NCBI GenBank assembly: GCA_932521025.1
Contig: OW051472.1
Span: forward strand, 5,580,001 to 5,644,000
Length of the DNA stretch: 64,000 bases
Origin: Oscheius onirici
Lineage: Eukaryota > Nematoda > Chromadorea > Rhabditida > Rhabditidae
Reading direction: 5' to 3'
Every line of letters starts with the position of its first letter. Within the stretch, counting starts at the first letter, position 1. Shown piece by piece: positions 33,363 to 44,075 of the stretch. The notes beneath the pieces are model-generated. The model was given only the letters and a program-made list of their open reading frames with translations, was not told the DNA's origin and did no database searches. The translations under genes were made by a program, and so were the position numbers.

Positions 33363-36300
33363 ATGATTAGTCTTTTGATCATTCTGCTCTTGCCACTTCT
33401 AGTCCTTCTTCCAATCGGCTGCTGTTTTCTATTCTACGGACGCAATGCGACTTGGAACATTCTCAAAACAGTCAGGAGAGACGTCAAGTCTGTTCGCTGT
33501 TTTGAGTTACGATTAGTTCCAATCTTCAGAGGATTATTCATTTTGGCCAGAATGCGATTCCGTTGTGCTAGAGCCTTCAAAGCGAACAAGGGTGTCCAGT
33601 ACTACTTTCTCCAAACAGTTAAACGCCATCCAGACAAGGTAAAGAGTTTATTTCCAACGTATTGTGAATTCCTTAGCTAATATTTTCGTTGACTTTCTGG
33701 TGAGAATAGACCATTATTCACTTTTTGATCACACGCCCTTCTCCCCGCTTCAAGCCATTGCAACCGTAAAACCTTGACCTTTGACCGCCGTCGGTGCAAA
33801 AAGTGTATTTTCCTCCGATGATGCACATGAATGTAGCCCTGTCGAGACAATAAGACACGCCACAATGTTTTCAGAACGCCATCCACGACATGTCTCTGGG
33901 AACGTCTTTTACATTCATCCAACTCAACGAGATGGCCTGTCGATATGGTCACATGTTATTGGTCAGACGATTCTAGACACAACAGGACGTTTTTTTTTTA
34001 GAAAGGAGGAGTCGCTTCTGGAAATGTGGTTGCGGTTTTGATGGATAACGGGGTTCATTACGTGGCGGCATGGTTAGGATGTGCCAAGGTGATTTTCCCT
34101 TACGCTTATTTATCGGGACGAAAGAACATGTTTACGCTTGGGAACCGGCTTGAGACACAATTAGCACGAGTGTTCTTCTAGCAGCAGTTTCAGATAGGAG
34201 CTGTTTCGGCATGGGTCAATACCAACTTGAGAAGGGAACCGCTGGCTCATACTCTGAAATCTTCCGGCTCTCGAGTTCTGCTCTGCAGTTTTGGAAACTA
34301 TGAGAGTGGGTTCTTGGACAGCATTTGCGGATTTACATATGCGTTTGTTCTGCGCCTTTATACCGCAACAATTGAAAAAATTGTTATTCCTGGGTCCCAC
34401 ATATTGCGTGCAAAGTTAGGTACATTTTTCCATCGCCCGACGAGCAACATTTAACTGGTGTTGAAATTTCCAGTTCAACTGAAAATACGTTTTTAGAAGT
34501 AAAAGAATGTTTCGACGAAGGCTTTCTGAACGCCCTCGACTGGCAGATTTTCGTTCTCGGCGGTTATGCGGAAGGAACGTGCTCGGTCGATGAGCTCTGC
34601 TCGACGATGCCCGTCTACGAGCCAGAAGTCACCACACAAGCCAAGTTTACAGGTTTGTAGATTCTCATACAACCAAAAGAGAAACATAGATCCACTTTGT
34701 TACATCTACACGTCTGGCACTACAGGGCTTCCCAAAGCGGCCGTCATTAAACATTTTCGGTAATTTTTACCTATAACGGTTTTAACTTTTTTAGATTCTT
34801 TTACATTGCGTCGAGTGGAGAGCTGGCCTTTGAAGTCCGGCCGAAAACGGACAGAATATACATTGCCCTCCCCATGTATCACACCTCCGCAGGAGTTTTG
34901 GGAATTGGACAGACTGTACTTCACGGAGCTACATGTGTCATTCGTCCAAAATTCTCAGCCAGACAATTTTGGAAGGACTGCGTTACTCACAACTGCACGG
35001 TAGGGTATAGTTTTTACCGTAATAATTCTTACAGGTCGGCCAATACATTGGTGAACTTTTACGTTATCTCCTATTGGCTCCTGAATGTCCGGAAGAGAAA
35101 ACTCATTCTGTCCGACTGTTGATCGGCAATGGATTGAGGTAAATCCTGTCCATTTTGGGAGCTACTTAACATGTTTGATGCTGTGAATCGATAGCCACAC
35201 TACTGGCTAGGTTTATTCCAACTCGTCATTTTTAGACCTGCTGTATGGCGAAAGTTCCAGGAAAGGTTCAATATCGGAAGAATCGCCGAGTTTTATGGAT
35301 CAACCGAAGGAACATCGAATCTCGGTTAGTTGCATCTTTCCCAGCAGCAGAAAGACTTCAGTGAACATCGACGGAAAAGAGGGCTCCTGCGGTTTTATGA
35401 CCGTTATCCCGATCTTTTCGCCGCTGTATCCCATTCGGCTCTTCCGGGTTGATAATAAGGGAGAGTTGGAAAAAGACAAAAATGGATTCCTCGTCCCAAT
35501 CAAGCCGGGCGAAGCTGGTGCTCTGGCCTGCACGATCAAAAAGAACAGTCCACTGTATCACTTTGAAGGTTATCTGGACAAGAGCGAGACTTCGAAGAAA
35601 GTCATTCAACAACCTCTGCCTGGAGCCGAGCCGATATTTATTTCGGGAGACATTCTGCATTGGAGCAAGAGCGGCTACTTCTTCTTCAAGGACAGGATGG
35701 GAGATACTTACAGGTATGAAAGAGAATATGCACTAGAATTGAATTCAGATGGAAGGGCGAAAATGTCTCGACGACCGAGGTGGAAGCTGTTTTGATGAGA
35801 GTCGACGGGGTGGTTGATTGTGCAGTTTATGGAGTCGTCATTCCAGGTAAACAGAAAATTTGATAAAATTCTACTAAAATTATGTGGTCTAGAATACTTT
35901 ACAACTCTTCGGAACATCATACAGCTTGAAAGCTAGAATAAATCATAGCTTTGTATTCCAGGATGTGAAGGCAGAGCGGGCATGGCTGCAATGACTGTTT
36001 CTCACGAAACCGACGTTGAAAAACTCCTGGATAGCATTTACTCCCAATTCTCTCAGAGCCTCCCCTCTTATGCCGTCCCTCTTTTCATCCGAATATTGCA
36101 AGAAATGCAAAAAACAGGTGGAAAATTTTCACTTCTACCGCTATTCACTATTTTCAGGAACGTTCAAAATGAAAAAGTCGGATCTCCAGAAGCAGGGCTA
36201 TCACGTCGATGATGTCTGCTATTTCAGAGACAAATCCGGCTATGCAGTTTTGATGGACACAACGCGTGAAGCCATAGACAACGAGAAATTCAACTTATAG
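33363..36300 (+). CDS. Fatty acid transport protein / very-long-chain acyl-CoA synthetase
   Basis: An SLC27 (FATP) family enzyme of the adenylate-forming superfamily that activates long or very-long-chain fatty acids to acyl-CoA at membranes. An N-terminal membrane segment ([20 protein letters not shown]) precedes FATP blocks: [31 protein letters not shown], the AMP-binding motif [20 protein letters not shown] near 34710, [34 protein letters not shown], and the FATP signature around [20 protein letters not shown] with [18 protein letters not shown]. The C-terminus ([18 protein letters not shown]) resembles FATP1/4, like C. elegans ACS-20/22. It has about a dozen short introns. TAG is at 36298-36300, with AATAAA near 36336. 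Its position between channel and LU genes looks incidental. Confidence 0.92.
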
Positions 36301-36344
36301 TCGAGAGAAAAAAAATGTACGGGTACTTTGCTGTAAATAAAGAT

Positions 36345-38539
36345 TGCTCAACCTTTGGACCTTTGCACAGCCGAATTGTCGTCACATCCGGTTTCACGCC
36401 AGTCGGAAAAAGTTTAATAATCTAAGAGCACAGACGATAATTGTTGGTCAAACACTCAATTTATCCATCCGGTTAGTACTCTGTCTTTTGAAGTGCAACG
36501 TGGTAAAGAGTCTCTATTTTCAGCGAAGGAATCTCTTCGCTTACGTGGGAGGACTCTAAATCTCATTGTTTTTCGTAATTTCAAGAGAGGCAGTCGAGTG
36601 AAAACCTACGAAATTGTAAGGGTGACATCGGGGGAAAAGCTGTGTGGGTGCAGACAGCTCAAAAGAAGTGAACTGAACTTTAGCTTTGAATTTTAGCTTT
36701 GATAAATCATACAAATTAACGTCTTTGAGAATTAAAAAAAAACAAGAGATTGTATTAGGTTAACACTGATAATGGCAGTTCAATCAGAGAACCTTTCGCC
36801 TCATTGGAAATACTGTGATGTCGTCGGATATCTCATCAGATTTGTGCACTCGGTTAACACAATCTTACAGCGTGTTCGAAAAGAAAAGGCTGATCGTCGA
36901 ACAAGACATATGTAAAGCAAAAGTAATTTACAGTCTATAAATGAACTCCTGAAATTCAGTCTTTATTTTTCCAATGAAGAGCCTGTGGTGCCCATTTTTC
37001 TTTCGTAAACCTCCAAATCAGTTAAATCAGCCAAGAAATGTGGCGCTCATTGTATTTTCATCTGCTTTTCTGCAGCTCGCCTGCCTATTCCCAGTCAGTG
37101 ATCCAATCTTCTTAATGTAGGTCTCATCTCCACCCCCATTTCGGCTGGATTCATGTGGGAGGCGGAGTTTCATCAAGACATCAAGGCGGGGTCTGATTGA
37201 AGTCGCACATTCATTCGGCTTTAACTCCCGATATGCGTGCCTCTTTGCTAGGTAAGAGTTGTTCTCTTGACTGTTGATTATTTTGTGCAAGTTGCAACTT
37301 TGATTTAAACACAGAAAAACTGTTGGTATCTGCAGTATTCGGCTCAGAAGAGGTTGTATATTAGGGTCAGCATCGGTTGTAGATTATTTAGGTTCCTATT
37401 TTTTAAACATAAGCGTTAGATGCTCACTCAAACTCCGTCTTATTGTTAGTTGAGTAACAAACACTCTACTATTTGATTTTTTATGGAACATCTGGATTGT
37501 AACAGATTGCGTTAAAAGGGCGAACAAAAAATGGAAAACCATCCTGTTCAAATTTGCTTTACGATCATCAGCGTGTCACAAGTTAACCGACTGTTCAGGC
37601 GATTATGCTCCGAAGCCATTGAGCATCGAATTCGCTTTAGAAGCTCCGACGACCCGTGAAATAATCCCATTGAAAATCCGTACAGAACTGGGCTTCACGG
37701 GTACAAATTACGCTTCCTTGAAATTGTTCTCCCACGTCCTTTCTGCTGATTTTGCAAAAAGGAGGTGTGAGAGGAAGCTGTGCAAATAAGTCCAAATGGG
37801 CGTTATGTCACCGTGTCGGATTTCAGAATCATTTTTGAAGAGTCTCGACGTAACTTCTGATCTGAGAAAACAGAGATCAGGTTAAGACAGACAAGGAAGT
37901 ATAGCCAAATCGAATGATATACGGAGAAATGACAAATCTGTGAGATCTAATCGAGAACATGTACAAGTACGCGGCCACCGAGTCATTAAATTAGCCCGAC
38001 TAAGGCTCCGAAGAACAGTTTTCAGCTATCTTCTGCTGTCTCTTCATCGCCGTCTCATGCTCTCCAATCCACGGAATCTGGAATAATCTGCCAATTGCGA
38101 CACCTGTAATTCACTCCCTCGAAGAATATGAAGTGTCTCATTTTCAGGGAAAGCGCATGTATGGACTCTATCAGCATCTTCCACGAGTTGAAAGCCAGTA
38201 CGACAAACGACAAACGAAGGTCTTCTGGCGACCTGCCGACATCTATGTAGACTAAAAGCAAACTGCGGGAATAATAAATTGTACATTTGTTGATCCAGCT
38301 TATTGAATAACGGTATAGAGTTAACTGAGGAGTCTGTGACCAACTTTTTTTTTATATAAAGGTATAAGGAAATGAATGTTTTGAAATGTACTGTTATCAG
38401 CTGATCCTGGTCGCCACAGGATGCATCAATTTCCGATGACTGTACTGTTAGTGAAGCCTCATTTCCTGCTCGCTTGCTCCTCACCAGGGCTTTCTATTTT
38501 TATCCGTCTGAACTTTTCTAACTGTTCAAATTTCCAGCG
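36345..38539. other. Intergenic interval
   Basis: About 2.2 kb without a supported gene. Minus-strand frames at 37027-37290 and 38044-38484 have no recognisable domain or splice structure. Confidence 0.4.
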
Positions 38540-39247
38540 ATGGTTTGGCTGCACATCATTTTACTAGCCATATACATACAAACTTCTTTTTCAACCTGTG
38601 TAACACAACGATGTGCTTATTCCGACTATTTGAGTAACGACAATGTCCCGCCAGAAGTCGCCATAGTAAGTTATTCTCCATTTTCAAATTAAAAACTCTT
38701 TCAGGGAACTGTGAAAAGTAATTACGGATGTCTGATTCGGTTCAACATTTCTGGAGTTTCCGCTCTTGCAGTCAGTATGGGTCCAGTTGTTCAGACCGGC
38801 GACAAAAGCTGGGAAGTGAGTTTACTGCAATTTGAATCTGTTACGCCGCTACAGGAATGTTATGTTGGCTGTTGTCCGAACTCTGAGGTCGTTTGCTATT
38901 GCCAGAATAAGCATCTCTGCAACATCGACGTTAACTATTGGCTGGTAGTGAGAATTGAGCTTACCTTGATTTTCTTTTAGGGCAAGTTGGCAGAAAAATA
39001 CCCAACCTACAAGGGAACAACATCGAACTTTCCGTATACAATGTCAGACTGCTTCACACAGGCGGCAGTAGCATGGATCACCCTGGCTGGCTACTTTCTT
39101 TTTATCATAGGAGCTGTGGTGGCTATTAACTGCTTTTGTCCCCGGTCTTCAACTGGTGGGACAACAAATTCGTCACGGTTTAGTGGAGGAGGAGGCGGAG
39201 GTGGTGGCGGAGGAGGAGGAGGAGGAGGAGGAGCTGGTGGATGCTAA
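38540..39247 (+). CDS. LU (Ly6/uPAR)-like membrane protein A
   Basis: The intact member of a local family. Four exons encode a signal peptide (MVWLHIILLAIYIQTSFSTC) and a cysteine-rich ectodomain beginning CVTQRCAYSDYLSNDN. SNYGCLIRFNISGVSALAVS, ECYVGCCPNSEVVCYC and KHLCNIDVNYWLGKLAEKYP follow. The end of the core, with Cys pairs leading to CN, resembles the C-terminal signature of three-finger LU domains, though cysteine spacing is unusual. A further SDCF motif precedes a membrane span (ITLAGYFLFIIGAVVAINCF), and the cytoplasmic tail is a run of 16 glycines plus AGGC. LU proteins act as extracellular modulators or adhesion proteins, several on nicotinic-type receptors; that role here is inference. 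The ATG follows TTTCCAGCG. Confidence 0.75.
39182..39240 (+). repeat. GGA/GGC microsatellite coding for polyglycine
   Basis: An uninterrupted run of GGA, GGC and GGT codons encodes the 16-Gly tail of LU-like protein A. Trinucleotide slippage is likely to vary its length between individuals. Confidence 0.85.
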
Positions 39248-39407
39248 TGTACATTACAGTTTTGTAACAAAGTCATTCCCAATAATAGATAGTTCCCAAT
39301 TTCTTTACTTTTCTCACCGTTGTGTACCAGTTATCAGCTGTTCCTTGGCGCTGTAAGATTACCGTAGAACATGCTAGGCAGGCGAGAGAGTTGATTCAAA
39401 AAGAGGT

Positions 39408-39525
39408 CCCCGTAACACATTTAGTTTGCCGCGAGACTAAATGTGTTACGCATATACCACGCAAACATAGGATACTAGAAAGAAGGCTGAGTATCCTACG
39501 TTTCCATGTTATTCCGGTATCGCGC
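39408..39525. repeat. Two tandem palindromes (foldback element)
   Basis: Palindrome 1 has 15-bp perfect arms (CGTAACACATTTAGT and ACTAAATGTGTTACG) around a 10-base loop at about 39411-39450. Palindrome 2 has arms AAACATAGGATACT and AGTATCCTACGTTT (one mismatch) around 39463-39502. Related sequence occurs at 32487-32522. There is no coding potential. It lies in the spacer between LU-like genes A and B. Confidence 0.75.
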
Positions 39526-39842
39526 CAAAATAAAATCTTATTTTTTTGAAGTTCAGCCGTGTCAGTCCGTCCGTGTGTGTGAAGCCTCGACGCGGGACAA
39601 GGTGCGCGCTCTGGCACTGCGCCGTGGGTGTAAGAGTTCTTGGAAAAAGTTTGCAGGGGATGCTACGCACGACGCTGGCTACGCAGCAGTCAGTTAGCCC
39701 AGGGCCTGTTGCCCTACGTGTAGAGATTAAGCATGATAAAGTGTAATTGTGTTTACAGAGGCGTCTTTATTTTCTCACCCATCAATGGCACCTGACCGTT
39801 ATCATAACACTGATAACCTCATTCTGCCTTTTGACAAAACCT

Positions 39843-40438
39843 ATGTTGTCAACTATACTTTTCTTCGCGGTTCTATTCCAACACGTCGAATCAGCTTGTT
39901 TGACACAGAAATGTGCGTACAGTGACTACTTGCGTGACGATAAAGCTGCACCCAAAGAAGCAATTGTAAGAACCTTTTTTTTGTTGAAATATACATATTA
40001 GGGTACTGTGGACAGCAACTTTGGTTGCCTTCTCCGATTAAACATTTCCGGACAATCAGCTATTTCTGTGAGTATGGGTGCGGTTGTACAAGAGGGCAAC
40101 AAAAGCTGGGAGGTGAGACCAATGGAATTGTGAAAGTGTCAAAGTTTTCAAGGAATGCTATGTCGGTTGTTGTCCCGGCTCGGAAATTGTTTGTTTCTGT
40201 CGAAACAGCCACTTTTGCAACATCGATGTTAATCATTGGCTGGTACATTCCAACATTATTTATGTTCATTTTCTCTCAGATGAAGCTGGCAGAAAAGTAC
40301 CCTGTCTATCGAGGAATCTCTTCCAAGTTTCCTTACGAAATGTCTAGCTGCTTCACGGATACTGCTCTTAGATGGATTCTGGTGGATGTTAATACTTACA
40401 CACCTACATTTTGTAACAAAGTCATTCCCAACAATTAA
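39843..40438 (+). CDS. LU-like protein B, anchor lost by deletion
   Basis: A close paralogue of protein A, with the same four exons: signal peptide (MLSTILFFAVLFQHVESACL), CAYSDYLRDDKAAPKEAI, SNFGCLLRLNISGQSAISVS, ECYVGCCPGSEIVCFC and HFCNIDVNHWL. All core cysteines are kept. After SSCFTDTALRWIL the sequence jumps to what is the 3' untranslated region in gene A, adding DVNTYTPTFCNKVIPNN and a stop. The transmembrane span and polyglycine tail are gone, so the product should be secreted. Flanking 3' sequence remains nearly identical to that of gene A, indicating a recent duplication. Confidence 0.7.
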
Positions 40439-40632
40439 TAATTCCCAATTTCTCTACTTTTCTCACCGTTGTGTACCTGTTATCAGCTGTTCCTTTGCTC
40501 CATGAGAGCACATCAACATACCGATACATAGCAGACTGCTTATTCACTTTTCAAGGTGATTCACCTGCCTGAGATTACGCCCGAAGAGTAGATAGTAATG
40601 GTTGTTGAATACATGCTACAAGATCTGCACGA

Positions 40633-40697
40633 CAGATTGAACATGCTATCGTTTTTTTCACAAACTGTCACCATACTCACGTGACTACCCGGGCCTG
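40633..40697 (-). repeat. tRNA-like (possible SINE head) repeat, copy 2
   Basis: Read on the minus strand it begins GGCCCGGGTAGTCACGTGAG and ends ATAGCATGTTCAATC. It aligns along its length with the segment at 9141-9203, sharing the TAGTCA and TTCAATC boxes. Divergence suggests an old dispersed repeat rather than a functional tRNA. Confidence 0.4.
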
Positions 40698-41088
40698 ACA
40701 GGGCTGACACACTGATCACAAAAATGCACATTTCTTTTTTACCGATATACAAAACATATGGTGAAATAGATAATTTTCAAACAGGGTTGTATATTGGAAA
40801 CTGGCTGACTCCGAATCACGCATAAAAAGTAAAAGAAAATGAATGTCGGGAAGTTTTGTTGTGTTAGCTCTCACTGTGTGGTGACACAATCGATTCTGGA
40901 GATCACTGGGGGTGATGACTGCGATGCCAGTCGGAAGCATACTATTTAAGCCTCTGAACCATTTTCTCCTATCTAGCAGCATGATAATCACAAATTTCGT
41001 CTACAGTAATCCCATTCGTCTCCCCTGAATTTCTTTTCTTTCACCCCTTCTCTCAGAAACGAACTTATCGCCCAGCTCTTTTCCAGCG

Positions 41089-41731
41089 ATGGAATCATTG
41101 CCCTTCATCTTTTTTCTTCAACAACAAGCCTCTTCAACTTCCTGTATGGTACATAGTTGCGCCTAATCCGCCTATTTGAGCAACGACAACGTTCCGCCAG
41201 TAGACGTCATAGTAAATTTTATTCTTTGTTAATACTAACAACGTTTAAAGAAAACTGTGAACAGTTCTTACGGCTGTCAGATTTGGTTAAACATTTCTGA
41301 AGTACTTACGGTTAGTATGGAACCAGCGGCTCACAATCATATTGGGAATAGGATCTGGGAAGTAAGTTTTAGTTCGATACCTTCAAACCGTTCAGGAATG
41401 CTATGTCGGTGGCGTTCAAAGCTCCGAAGTCGTTTGCTACTGCAAGGATAAACAGATCTGTAACATCGATGCCAACTATTGGCTGGTTCTTAGCATATAT
41501 CTTTTAATGACATTGTTTTAGGACAAATTGGCAAAAAAGTATCCGGTCTACAATGGAACAACTTCGAATTTTCCGTATAAGATGGCTGAAAAACCATCGT
41601 CATGGATGTACATTTTGTATTGGCTAATAATAACTATATTTGCTTTCCCTATCATCTTATTCATTTGTGTGATTTTGTCACTAAGTTACTTCAAAAAGTC
41701 ATTTGATCACTTATATTTTCTGCTCCACTAG
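41089..41731 (+). pseudogene. LU-like gene C, pseudogene
   Basis: A third tandem copy, recognisable throughout. The first exon starts MESLPFIFFLQQQAS and reaches HSCA, then TAA where the paralogues have a Tyr codon (CAY), followed in frame by SAYLSNDNVPPVDVI. The cysteine core reads ECYVGGVQSSEVVCYCKDKQ: the Cys pair of GCC is replaced. The SDCF cysteine before the membrane span is also lost, though a span (WLIITIFAFPIILFICVIL) remains. A stop plus lost disulphide residues point to a true pseudogene. Confidence 0.75.
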
Positions 41732-42083
41732 AACAGTCGGATAGTCATCTAACGGTCCGAACATTTTTAATGAATGTCAGAACACTAGCTTAAGCAACAT
41801 TCTCTTAAAAAATCACCATGTTGCTAATATCAACGCTTTTCAAATATTGGTCTCACCGGAACAGAAAAAGGAGACGTGGTCAGGTTTCAATGAGGACGTT
41901 TGGGGTGTTAGGTACACGCGGACATTGACTTAGGAAGGTAAACAGAAGAGAAGGTCGAGAGTTTCCAGATCGCAGAACGTCCTTCTCAAGGTTTTAACTG
42001 GTCCTTATTGTGATCTAACGCAATTCACAAAGGGCTCTAGCTGTTTGTTCACAGAGAAACCTGAGATCTGTCTTTTCAGTCTG

Positions 42084-44058
42084 ATGTTGCTTTTGCTCTA
42101 TTTCGGCTTTTCCGAAACGAAGGAGACTTTTCCAACATATCGGGAAGTAGTTCTGGAAAATTCCACATTGGCCTACAACAGGCACGACTCCCCGTTCGAT
42201 GTCTTTCATGTTCCAGTCGAAGCTCGGATCGAACTGCAATTTGTCACTTTGACTAACGTCGTATGTTCATTTCGAACCTGATTCAACTTGTTCAGATTGA
42301 AATACAGCAGCTCGTCAGCTATATTCTTACTGTCGTCTACGTAAGTTAATTTTACAGATTAACAAAATATGATACGTTATGTACAACCTGTAAATGCCGC
42401 ATAGTGAGGTTGAACAAATTTTTTCTCGCCAACTTGCAATTGACTGTGAAGCAAAACCGAAGAAAGATTTGTGAAGAGCAAAATTTTGCTTCTACGTCTT
42501 TCTCAAAAACTGCAGACTTTTTATAGTTTTTAGACTTGGACAGACGAACGTCTAAAATTTGATCCCGCCCTCCTCGGCATCAACCAAACTATTGTGCCTT
42601 CTTCGGCGATTTGGCTTCCAACTATTGACTGCTACAACTGGTGAGATAATAGAACAGAAAACGTAACACAAGTTTAGCATCGACGTGCACAAAATGGATC
42701 GGGAAACGGAGAGCAACGAAGTGATGGTAGGTCAAAATTGTTCAGTCGGCGTTGTTCTCCAAATTTCTCCGCGTTTTCCCTTTTTATGGCTTTACACATA
42801 TACGGAAATTAAAAATAATAGATTTTCCGCCTGAACTGAGCTCTTCAGATAGACCCTTCCGGAACCGTGTTTCTTCTCATGAAGGGCCGCTTTGACACCG
42901 TCTGTAAATTCAATATAGCCGCTTTTCCTTTCGACAAACAGTACTGTGGAATCAATTTCTACGTCAGTCTTTCCGGAACAGCCGGACAAATTACCCTCGG
43001 CACAATTAACGGAACTGCTGGTCAATTAACAGTAAGTGAATAGTATACTTGGGCACCGAGCCGGCTCGAGCCTGACGGTTTTTTTGCGATTTTCTCCAAA
43101 TCTGATTCAATTTTCTCGATTTTTTCTCCAGACATTGCTTAATGCTTTGTTGACTTCTAGCAAACAAAAATTGGAATTTAAATTAGTAATTTTCGAGAAA
43201 AATGGAAAAATGTGCCGATTCGAGCTTTCCTATTTTTCTCGGAAATTACTAATCTAAATTCCAATTTCTTGTTTGCTAGAAGTCAACAAAGCAGTAAGCA
43301 ATGTCTGGAAAAAAAAATCGAGAAAATTGAATCAGATTTGGCGAAAATCGCGTATAGTGAATAGCAAGTACCTTAAATTGTTTCAGGGCTCTCCCGAATG
43401 GGATTTACAAGCAGACGGCAATGTCGTATTAGCCGGAAATGCGCTAGTCAGTCTTCAGTTCATTCTAGACAGACATTCTACGTTCTACGTCGTAATGCTC
43501 ATCATACCTACGATGATTGTTTCCTCACTGTGCTTGATGGCTTTGACTCTACCTTTGGACTTTGATCGAGGCGGCAAGGTTTCTAATCTCTTAAAAGCAA
43601 TAATACCACCCTCTACAGTACTCTATGGGCATAAATGGTCTTCTTGGTCTGACCTTTCTCCTCTCGGTTATTGTTCTCCAAGTTCCGAGATCTTCTCGAA
43701 TGCCCATACTAGGTTGTTTTTTTTTCGTTATTGTTGCGAATCGAGCTAGGTTTACCTATAATTGGAAGTTATAATTAACCTGACTGACATCAGGTTCCCT
43801 AATTTAAAAAAGTCCAATCTTCGCATTTCAGCAATCTGGCTTCTGATACAAATGATCGTCTGTGTTTTTGCCACTCTGATTGGAGAGCCAGTACGAAAGC
43901 TGAAGAAGATTTGTTTTCGAAGAAACTTCCTGTCTGATGCTGTCATTGACACAATTGTGTTTACCGTTATCTTCGTAGCCAACCTGTTAATCACAATATT
44001 TATTTTCGTCCTGCGTCCCGATCCAGAGGTGAAATTCCTTCCACTAGTTCCTGATTAG
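42084..44058 (+). CDS. Cys-loop ligand-gated ion channel subunit 3
   Basis: The start MLLLLYFGFSETKETFPTY lies four bases after a CTTTTCAG acceptor. The ectodomain has DSPFDVFHVPVEARIELQF, WTDERLKFDPALLGINQTIV, WLPTIDCYN and the 13-residue Cys-loop CKFNIAAFPFDKQYC, then GSPEWDLQADGNVV. TM1 is FYVVMLIIPTMIVSSLCLMA. The pre-M2 motif is GGK, followed by M2 SMGINGLLGLTFLLSVIVLQ. TM4 is VIDTIVFTVIFVANLLITIF, with TAG at 44056-44058. Loop C lacks paired cysteines. It is most like channel 2, but the residue usually acidic at M2 position -1' is Gly. One intron contains a 266-bp foldback element (43086-43351). It lies about 350 bp downstream of LU-like pseudogene C. Confidence 0.9.
43086..43351. mobile_element. 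Foldback MITE inside a channel intron
   Basis: Two arms of about 120 bp are near-perfect reverse complements around a loop of roughly 25-30 bases: the left arm starts GCGATTTTCTCCAAATCTGA and the right arm ends ATCAGATTTGGCGAAAATCG. The inner arms carry GACTTCTAGCAAACAAAAAT and its complement. Transcribed in the channel pre-mRNA it would form a very long hairpin. I see no clear target-site duplication and no coding capacity. Confidence 0.85.
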
Positions 44059-44075
44059 AAAAATGAAATGTTTTA

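Noticed and set aside
38044..38484. Minus-strand frame of 146 residues upstream of LU-A
   Set aside because: Low similarity to anything recognisable and poor codon character; it lies in the probable promoter of LU-A.
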